Source: an uncultured Eubacteriales bacterium
GTDB taxonomy: Bacteria; Bacillota; Clostridia; Oscillospirales; CAG-272
Direction of reading: 5' to 3'
NCBI GenBank assembly: GCA_900554225.1
Contig: USGH01000032.1
Location: 1 to 15,622 of the forward strand
DNA length: 15,622 nucleotides
Part shown: positions 4,933 through 10,957 of the stretch, one piece after another
Layout: every line of letters begins with the position of its first letter
Position numbering within the stretch: the stretch's first letter is position 1
Made by a program: the position numbers and the translations under genes
The notes under the pieces: model-generated
What the model was told of the DNA's origin: nothing
Databases searched by the model: none
The model's input: only the letters and a program-made list of their open reading frames with translations

Positions 4933-6048
4933 TTAAGTTTTCAAATCCCCCTCGTACATGGATTCCAATTGGCGTGTCATAGTCGAGGCTGTGAATTTGG
5001 TTTCATAGACTTCGCGTGCGCCGGCGGAGAGCTTTTTGCGCAGTGCGGGATCGTCCATGAGGGCGCAGATCTTTTCCGCCATGGCGGCAGGATCACGTTC
5101 GGGAACGAGAAAGCCGTTTTTGCCGTCCGTGACCATGTACGGATTGCCGCCAAAGGTGGTCGCGATGCAGGGAACGCCGAGACTCATCCCCTCGGACAGC
5201 GCGAGAGAGGACGTCTCCGTGCCGATGGAGCAGTTCAGATTCACATCCATGAGGGCATAATAGGGCGCAACATCGTCTACGAATCCGGTAAAGCAAACGT
5301 GATCCGCCACACCGAGAGAGATCGCCTGCGCTTCCAGCTCCGCACGGCACGATCCGTCCCCGACGAGAAGGAAACGCACGTTCGGGTGATCCCGCAGCAC
5401 GATCGCCGCCGTTTCCAGGAGATAGCGATGGCCCTTGTACGGCTCCAGACGTGCGGAGATTCCGCAGACAAAGTCATTTTGGAAAATCCCGAGCCGATCC
5501 CGGAGCGCGTTGACCTCCTCGGCGGAAGCGGCGCGCATCGGCTCAACACCGTTGATAATCACGTGTATTTTCCGGGCATCCACCCCTGTGTCGGTCAGAT
5601 TCTTCTTTGCTGCCTCCGCCACCGCCACAATATCCGTCGCAAGCGTGTTGTTGACCAGCCCATTGATCTGCTTGCCGGGGAAGGTCGTCAGTATGCGCGG
5701 CGGATCAAAGGCACAGTGACGCGTGTAGAACCGTTTCTTCACATGGCACTGCCACGCCGCCAGCTTGCCGGAAAACGACGAGTGCGTGTGGACGATGTCC
5801 GGTTGGAATTTGCGGATCATTGCACGGAGCTCCGCCACAGCCCTGCGGTCAAAACTGCGGTCGCGTCCGTTGTGCATCTCCCAGACCGGGTAGCCCTCCG
5901 CCTCGACCAGCGGCTTCAGCGCGGCATTTTCCGGCAGCACGACCACGATGTCGAATTGCGAGCGGTCGAAGTTGTGGAGATAGTTGATGAGCAGTCTGCC
6001 TGCGCCGCCAATGTTGGAATCGGTCAGAATGTGCATGACTTTTTGCAT
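4933..6048 (-). CDS. GT4-family (GT-B fold) glycosyltransferase
   Basis: This 371-residue protein is predicted to transfer a sugar from a nucleotide-sugar donor to a cell-surface glycan or lipid acceptor at the cytoplasmic face. The N-terminal acceptor domain begins MQKVMHILTDSNIGGAGR, whose GGAG loop (14-17) is typical, and includes DIVHTHSSFSGKLAAW (84-99). The C-terminal donor domain has ISARLEPYKGHRYLL (197-211), FLLVGDGS (226-233) and the EX7E motif with Glu278 and Glu286, followed by GVPCIAT. The start at 6048 is chosen for AAGGAG 9 nt upstream; the frame runs further back but into murJ. The gene lies 41 bp after murJ, so a role in envelope polysaccharide or peptidoglycan-linked glycan assembly is plausible. 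The stop and last codons (YEGDLKT) lie in the right end of the inverted repeat. Donor and acceptor cannot be read from sequence. Confidence 0.88.
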   Translation of the reverse strand: MQKVMHILTDSNIGGAGRLLINYLHNFDRSQFDIVVVLPENAALKPLVEAEGYPVWEMHNGRDRSFDRRAVAELRAMIRKFQPDIVHTHSSFSGKLAAWQCHVKKRFYTRHCAFDPPRILTTFPGKQINGLVNNTLATDIVAVAEAAKKNLTDTGVDARKIHVIINGVEPMRAASAEEVNALRDRLGIFQNDFVCGISARLEPYKGHRYLLETAAIVLRDHPNVRFLLVGDGSCRAELEAQAISLGVADHVCFTGFVDDVAPYYALMDVNLNCSIGTETSSLALSEGMSLGVPCIATTFGGNPYMVTDGKNGFLVPERDPAAMAEKICALMDDPALRKKLSAGAREVYETKFTASTMTRQLESMYEGDLKT

Positions 6049-6089
6049 GGATGTCGTCTCCTTTCGGGACATAGGATAGAAAAGCGTGG

Positions 6090-7628
6090 TTATTTCTGTC
6101 GCCGCAGGATCACCGCGACCGTCTCGGAACGGAGCAGAACCACACATCCGGCGTATACGAGCAACCCGGATACCGTACCGACGGCAAATCGCGTAAGATT
6201 GCCCGTAAAGCAGCCGGAGAGGAAATACACGACTACGGACATTGCTGCCGCGGACACTGCGATTTTGATCAACTCCCATAGATCCGCCCCCGTGAAGCCG
6301 AGTCCGCCGATCATTCTGACAAGCGCAAGGTTCATGAGCATGTTCACGACCGTGGCGATCCCGGCGACCGAGGCGATCCACGCGACCGGATGGCTGCTTG
6401 CGAGAATCGCGTTGCCGCAGAGGAGGATCGCCGCCGCGTTGACTGCCATGGCGCACAGAGAGGAGAGCATCGGCAGCGTCGGCTTTTGCGCGGCAAAGAA
6501 GGATTTCGTCAGCACCTCATTGACTGCGGAAGCCGTCATGGCAAGGGTGTAGAAGCGGAGTGCCTCGGCGGTGAGAAGCGTGTCCGCATGGGTGAACGCA
6601 CCGCGCTCATAGAGAAGGGCGACAAACGGTTCGGCGAGGAGAAAGACCCCGGCGGTCAGCGGCACGATGAGGAAGCAGAGGGTTTTGATCGACTGGCGGG
6701 TGAGACGGACGGACTGTGCCGTATCTCCGCTTGCCGCCGCACGGGAGAGGAGCGGGAAAATGAGGTTGGTGGCGACAAAGGAGAACAGCCCGACAAGGAT
6801 CACGTACAGGCGGTTCGCGTAGCCCAGCACGGTCAGCCCTCTGCCGCCGTCGATGGAGGAGGCCAGCCGCGTGTTGATGAGATTGCACACCGGGGAGACC
6901 CAGGTGCCGATGAGGATGGGCAGCGTGGTGACGATTGCTTTTTTGAGCGGCGGGGTACGTAGCGGCGCACACCATTTGTACCGATAGCCGAGCCGCCGGA
7001 GGGACGGAATCTGCACGAATGCCTGTGCCGACCAGCCGAGCAGCATGGCGACGGCGAGTCCCACAATGCCGAAAACGCGGTTGAGGGTCAGGAGATACGC
7101 GACCATGATCCCGTTTGCGACGAGGGAGATGACCGCCGGGATACGAAATTCACCCATGGATTGGAGATACCCGACGAAGGTGAACGCCAATCCCGTGAAG
7201 ATGATCATGGGAAAGAGGATGCGGGTCAGCTCTGTGGCGAGTGCGTGCGCGGCGGGATCCAGCCCCGGTGCCATCCAACGGACCAGCGGCGAGGCAAACG
7301 CGATCCCAAGGAGTGCCAGTATGGTGGTGACGAGGAGGATGAACCGCGTGTACGACTGCGCAAACGCCAGTGCCTGATCCCGTCCTTTCTGCACCAGCAG
7401 CTCGTTGAATACCGGAACGAACGCCGCCGTCACCACCCCGCCGATCACGAGATCAAACAGTGTGACCGGCAGCTTGGACGCAGTCTCGTACGCGATGGCA
7501 GCCGTACTGCCGGTGCCGTAGGATGCCGTGATCAGCATATCCCGCAGCAGACCGCAAACCTTGGCAAGCAGGATCATGACCCCCATCATCACCGCGGTGC
7601 CGGTCATGGAAAAACGATTTTTTTGCAT
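6090..7628 (-). CDS. murJ: Lipid II flippase MurJ (MviN family)
   Basis: This 512-residue multi-pass membrane protein of the MOP exporter superfamily is predicted to flip lipid II across the cytoplasmic membrane for peptidoglycan synthesis. The start TAVMMGVMILLAKVCGLLRD is typical of the first MurJ helix, and SYGTGSTAAIAYETASKLP and DLVIGGVVTAAFVPVFNE are strong family blocks. Hydrophobic segments throughout fit about 14 helices. I chose the ATG at 7628, 25 bp after the alpha-galactosidase stop. A TTG at 7664 overlapping that stop is also possible. Neither start has a recognisable ribosome site, so translation may depend on coupling to the upstream gene. The following gene is a glycosyltransferase, 41 bp away. 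MurJ-like flippases for other polyprenyl-linked glycans exist, so the substrate is inferred from family. Confidence 0.9.
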   Translation of the reverse strand: MQKNRFSMTGTAVMMGVMILLAKVCGLLRDMLITASYGTGSTAAIAYETASKLPVTLFDLVIGGVVTAAFVPVFNELLVQKGRDQALAFAQSYTRFILLVTTILALLGIAFASPLVRWMAPGLDPAAHALATELTRILFPMIIFTGLAFTFVGYLQSMGEFRIPAVISLVANGIMVAYLLTLNRVFGIVGLAVAMLLGWSAQAFVQIPSLRRLGYRYKWCAPLRTPPLKKAIVTTLPILIGTWVSPVCNLINTRLASSIDGGRGLTVLGYANRLYVILVGLFSFVATNLIFPLLSRAAASGDTAQSVRLTRQSIKTLCFLIVPLTAGVFLLAEPFVALLYERGAFTHADTLLTAEALRFYTLAMTASAVNEVLTKSFFAAQKPTLPMLSSLCAMAVNAAAILLCGNAILASSHPVAWIASVAGIATVVNMLMNLALVRMIGGLGFTGADLWELIKIAVSAAAMSVVVYFLSGCFTGNLTRFAVGTVSGLLVYAGCVVLLRSETVAVILRRQK

Positions 7629-7653
7629 ATTGTATTCTGGTTTGGTGCGTTCT

Positions 7654-9840
7654 TTAAGCTTCAAAATAGAGTGTGAAGCTGTTGCCGTCGCCGTGGGGGA
7701 GGTTGGAGATATTGAGTCCGGCGTTCATGAGGAAGGCACCGGAGTAGGACAGTCCGTTTTCGCGGCAGCGGTAGGTTTTGGCGGGATCCAGACCCTTCAG
7801 GCGGATGTAGGCCTTTCTGTTGTGGTAATAGCGCATGGTGACATGGGTGAGCAGCACCTTATTCTTGTCCGGCGAAACGAAGGACCAGGCGCAGCAGTAG
7901 GCGTTGTCAAACGGGGATACAAGCCGGTAGAGATCGCCCTCGTGGATGAGATCGTAGGTGAAGTGGTATTCGGCGACTTGCCGGCGGAACAGCGCACGAT
8001 CCTCCTCGGTGAGACGGTTCGGATCCAGCTCATAGCCAAACGTCCCCCACATTGCCACATTGCCCTTGGTGTCAAAGCCGGTACGGCTGCACATGGAGAC
8101 GTGCGCGCCCATCGTAGCCGCCGGATAGCACAGCGACGTGCCAAACTGGATCGCCAGCCGTTCGATGGGGTCCGTGTTGTCCGACGCCCAGATCTGCGGG
8201 GAATAATAGAGCATACCCGCGTCAAAGCGACCGCCGCCGCCGGAGCAGTTTTCGAGGAGCAGATCCGGGAACGCGCGCGTCAGCCGATCCATCACCGCAT
8301 AGGTGCCAAGCACGAACCGATGGTAGATCTCCTCCCCGCGCTCCACGTCCAGCAGTGCGCTGCCCGCTTCGGTGAGATTCCGGTTGAAGTCCCACTTCAC
8401 ATAGTCGATGTCGTATTTGCCGAGGATCGCCGCCATCTGCCCGTAGATGTTGTCCTGCACATCCTTGCGCGACATATCGATCACATACTGGCTGCGCGCG
8501 ATGGAATTGTCGCGGTGCGGTACGTGGAGACACCAGTCCGGATGCGCACGGTAGAGATCGCTGTCCGGGGAGATCATTTCCGGCTCGTACCAGATGCCGA
8601 ATTTCAGTCCGAGAGCCTTCACCCGGTCGATGAGAACGCCCAGACCGCCCGGCAGCTTGTCCTCGTTCACGTACCAGTCGCCGAGGGAGCAGTTGTCGTT
8701 GTTGCGCACGCCGAACCAGCCGTCGTCCATCACGAGCATTTCGATGCCGATGTCCCTGGCGTGCTCCGCAAAATTCACGAGCTTGTCCGTATCGAAGTTG
8801 AAGTACGCCGCCTCCCAGCTGTTGATGAGCAGCGGACGCTTTTCCGTTTTCCATCTGCCGCGGATCAGATGCTCCCGGTACAGCCGGTGGAAAATGCGCG
8901 ACATTTCGCCCACACCGCCGTCCGTGTACACCATCACGACCTCCGGGGTCTGGAACGTCTCGCCCGGATCGAGGTGCCACGTGAACCCGTCCGGATTGAT
9001 CCCGGCAAGCAGGCGCGTCGTTTCGTAGTAATCGCAGTCCACGGTGATGTCAAAGCTGCCGCTGTACACGAGATTGCAGCCGTATACCTCGCCGTAGTCC
9101 TCCGTCGCACCGTGGCGTACCAGAGCGACAAACGGATTGTGGTAATGGCTGGACGAACCGCGGGAGGACGAAATGCTCTGCTGCCCGTGGCGGAGGGGTG
9201 TGCGTTCCAGATTCCGTTCCGCGCCCCATCTGCCGTAGAGGTGCCAGAGGTCGTAGTCCATGTCGTTGAGGGATACCGACGCGGAATAGAGCTTTTCGAT
9301 ATCGAGCGCGCTCTCGGACGGATTGGCAAGGCGCACCGACTGCGGGATGTCCGGTTCGTTCCGGAATGCCGTGTAGAATAGGGTCAGCTCTGCCGCCGTG
9401 GTGCTGTCGCGCAGGAGAATCTCAAGCGTGTCTGCCTCCTTGTCGTTCGCATAGGTTGCCGGAAGCCCCGGAAGCTGCGGTTTCCCGGCGTAGATTTTAT
9501 GGGAAACATAGCGGAAATCGGTCGCGTCGTTGCCCCAGTGGTTCCGTATCGCCACAGCGGATTTGCGAAAATCGCCCGTGCCGAAGCCGGAATACGCGAG
9601 CGGCGCTACGTCCGGGGAGAATGCGCCGTCCTTTACATGAGCGTTGCGCGGGGAGAACGATGCGGCATAGTCGCGGAAATCGTATCCGTCAAAGGCGCCG
9701 CGGAAGGGGGATCCAAACGGGAGAGCTTTGCCGTAATAGAGGGTGAGCAGATAGTTTTCGTCAGCGATGCGCAGAATGAGGGAAGAGTCCCCGGCGTTGA
9801 GCTGGAAGATACGTTCGGATTCGATGAACTGAATAGACAT
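7654..9840 (-). CDS. aga: GH36 alpha-galactosidase
   Basis: This 728-residue glycoside hydrolase family 36 enzyme releases terminal alpha-1,6-linked galactose from raffinose-family oligosaccharides and galactomannan fragments by a retaining mechanism. Length equals the roughly 730 residues of Bacillus-type AgaA/AgaB enzymes. Layout: N-terminal beta-sandwich (about 1-325), TIM barrel (about 330-640), C-terminal beta-domain. Landmarks are LVMDDGWFG (369-377), the nucleophile Asp484 in DYVKWDFNRN, the NCSGGGGRFD loop (531-540), and the acid/base Asp554 in WASDNTD, 70 residues later as expected. There is no signal peptide, so it acts in the cytoplasm on imported sugars. The start at 9840 has GGAGGT with 4-nt spacing. 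No sugar transporter or sucrose phosphorylase is adjacent. The setting between a hydrolase and murJ is unusual for a catabolic gene. Confidence 0.95.
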   Translation of the reverse strand: MSIQFIESERIFQLNAGDSSLILRIADENYLLTLYYGKALPFGSPFRGAFDGYDFRDYAASFSPRNAHVKDGAFSPDVAPLAYSGFGTGDFRKSAVAIRNHWGNDATDFRYVSHKIYAGKPQLPGLPATYANDKEADTLEILLRDSTTAAELTLFYTAFRNEPDIPQSVRLANPSESALDIEKLYSASVSLNDMDYDLWHLYGRWGAERNLERTPLRHGQQSISSSRGSSSHYHNPFVALVRHGATEDYGEVYGCNLVYSGSFDITVDCDYYETTRLLAGINPDGFTWHLDPGETFQTPEVVMVYTDGGVGEMSRIFHRLYREHLIRGRWKTEKRPLLINSWEAAYFNFDTDKLVNFAEHARDIGIEMLVMDDGWFGVRNNDNCSLGDWYVNEDKLPGGLGVLIDRVKALGLKFGIWYEPEMISPDSDLYRAHPDWCLHVPHRDNSIARSQYVIDMSRKDVQDNIYGQMAAILGKYDIDYVKWDFNRNLTEAGSALLDVERGEEIYHRFVLGTYAVMDRLTRAFPDLLLENCSGGGGRFDAGMLYYSPQIWASDNTDPIERLAIQFGTSLCYPAATMGAHVSMCSRTGFDTKGNVAMWGTFGYELDPNRLTEEDRALFRRQVAEYHFTYDLIHEGDLYRLVSPFDNAYCCAWSFVSPDKNKVLLTHVTMRYYHNRKAYIRLKGLDPAKTYRCRENGLSYSGAFLMNAGLNISNLPHGDGNSFTLYFEA

Positions 9841-9843
9841 GGT

Positions 9844-9863
9844 TACCTCCGAATGATGTGGAT
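9844..9863 (-). promoter_or_regulatory. Leader motif plus ribosome site before aga
   Basis: On the minus strand the leader reads ATCCACATC, then three bases, then CGGAGGTA, just before the ATG. Nearly the same arrangement precedes the alpha/beta hydrolase gene (10911-10929). The 91-bp gap upstream also has TATATA (plus 9865-9870) without a clear -35, so a separate aga promoter is possible but not shown. Confidence 0.4.
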
Positions 9864-9931
9864 GTATATAGGTTGTGAAAGGGCAGACCGTTGCCGACCC
9901 CTGTATGGGTATGTACAGCCGGAATCGTGGC

Positions 9932-10906
9932 TTATTCGATCCCCGCCTTATGGAGAAGCCGGTTTACCGCAGCCTTGTAGCCGTCTGTGTCGTAGAGCCA
10001 CGATTGGGCGTGCGGCGCGTCCCGGACGGTGAAAAATTCCGCGTCGCAATGGTCCCGGGCGGCGGCGTACAGCTCCTCCCCCATGGCAAATGGGACAAAA
10101 TCGTCTCCGGTACCGTGGACGATGAGGAGCGGAAGCCGGTTTTTCCGGACCGTTTCCCGGCAGTCCAATGCCGTCAGCCAGACCCCGGTGCGCAGCCAGA
10201 TCCAGCATAGTGCCGCGTAATAGACCGGGAACGGCGGCAGATGGAACCATTGGCGGAGTATCTTTTTGCAGATCGCGGCGGGAGAGATGTAGCCGCAGTC
10301 CGCGAGGATGGCACGTACATTTTGCGGGAGCGTTTCCCCGGACGCGGCAAGGACCGAGGACGCGCCCATCGATACGCCGTCGAGGATCACGGGCAGGTCG
10401 GGATACCGTTCCTGAAGCCAGCAAGCCCAGTCCACGATGTCGTCCTTTTCCCGTATGCCGAATGTGATGTATTTGCCCGCCGAGGAGCCGCACGCACGTT
10501 CATCGATGAGGCAGAGCGAGAAGCCCTTCCGGAGAAGCCACTCTGCCGCACCGGAAAAATCGAAAATGGCGTGGGAGCGGTAGCCGTGACAGCAGAGGAA
10601 GATCCCGCGCGGCTGCTCCGTCCATATTCCATCCGGATGGAGGATGCGGCAGGCGAGGGTCAGACCGTCCCGACTCACCCGATAGTATGGCTTTCCGCCG
10701 TTTTCCAAAAGGAATTTCCGTCCGCGCACCACGATCTCCGCCCGCTCTGCCGTCATATCCTGCGGCGGCTTGACCTTTTCCGGATGCGCCCAGTAATCCG
10801 TCGCGTTTTTGCGGCGCACCACGGCGTATCGGTACATATAATACCCGCCTGCCGCAGAGACGGCGAAAAACAGGAGAAATACCGCAGCGATGATCCCGTA
10901 TACCAT
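9932..10906 (-). CDS. Membrane-anchored alpha/beta hydrolase
   Basis: This 324-residue protein has an N-terminal hydrophobic segment (about residues 3-27, IIAAVFLLFFAVSAAGGYYMY) followed by YAVVRRK, suggesting a membrane anchor with the catalytic domain probably cytoplasmic by the positive-inside rule. The alpha/beta-hydrolase core shows the oxyanion HG in LCCHGYRSHA (104-113), the nucleophile elbow GVSMGA (177-182, Ser179), an acid Asp268 or Asp269 in HGTGDDFVP, and His299 in APHAQSW. It resembles the COG1073-type hydrolases common in Clostridia, whose natural substrates are mostly unknown; esterase or peptidase activity are both possible. The start at 10906 has GGAGGT with 5-nt spacing. It lies 51 bp after ligA and 91 bp before the alpha-galactosidase gene, all on one strand. 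Confidence 0.85.
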   Translation of the reverse strand: MVYGIIAAVFLLFFAVSAAGGYYMYRYAVVRRKNATDYWAHPEKVKPPQDMTAERAEIVVRGRKFLLENGGKPYYRVSRDGLTLACRILHPDGIWTEQPRGIFLCCHGYRSHAIFDFSGAAEWLLRKGFSLCLIDERACGSSAGKYITFGIREKDDIVDWACWLQERYPDLPVILDGVSMGASSVLAASGETLPQNVRAILADCGYISPAAICKKILRQWFHLPPFPVYYAALCWIWLRTGVWLTALDCRETVRKNRLPLLIVHGTGDDFVPFAMGEELYAAARDHCDAEFFTVRDAPHAQSWLYDTDGYKAAVNRLLHKAGIE

Positions 10907-10910
10907 AGTG

Positions 10911-10929
10911 TACCTCCGCAGATGTGGAT
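10911..10929 (-). promoter_or_regulatory. Leader motif plus ribosome site before the alpha/beta hydrolase gene
   Basis: Minus strand: ATCCACATC, two bases, then CGGAGGTA, five bases before the start region. It is the twin of the aga leader motif. Identity covers the 9-mer and the 8-base ribosome-site segment. Confidence 0.4.
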
Positions 10930-10957
10930 ATGTGTGCCGGATGGATGGGGAGGAGAG

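Larger units (their letters stand above)
4288..4956. repeat. Large imperfect inverted repeat (two diverged arms of about 320 bp)
   Basis: This region fills the gap between convergent ruvX and the glycosyltransferase gene. The plus strand read rightward from 4288 and the minus strand read leftward from 4956 are copies of one sequence. The outer blocks 4309-4394 and 4838-4922 are nearly identical, with one substitution and one 2-3 nt indel. Inner blocks such as 4459-4486 versus 4746-4774 are close, and the last 90 bases of each arm have diverged strongly. The right arm has 14 extra bases (about 4935-4948) near its outer end. The dyad centre (about 4615) coincides with a terminator hairpin. Each arm has an inward promoter. 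No transposase is present. It may be a duplicated RNA gene or a mobile repeat of MITE type; no clear target-site duplication was seen. Confidence 0.85.

Noticed and set aside
4288..4956. Insertion sequence with transposase
   Set aside because: The arms are about 320 bp and meet at a terminator; there is no room for or trace of a transposase gene, and no clean target-site duplication was seen.
6049..6456. N-terminal extension of the glycosyltransferase frame (up to 136 residues)
   Set aside because: The extension overlaps murJ, is low in complexity and Arg-rich, whereas an AAGGAG site precedes the ATG at 6048 and the GT-B domain starts exactly there.
4633..6552. 639-codon open frame on the plus strand across the right arm, the glycosyltransferase and murJ
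   Set aside because: It has no ribosome site at its start, no protein domain, and lies antisense to two clear genes.
7528..9381. 617-codon open frame on the plus strand opposite aga
   Set aside because: Its Val, Ala and His bias and lack of motifs fit the complement of the alpha-galactosidase gene, whose catalytic motifs are intact on the minus strand.
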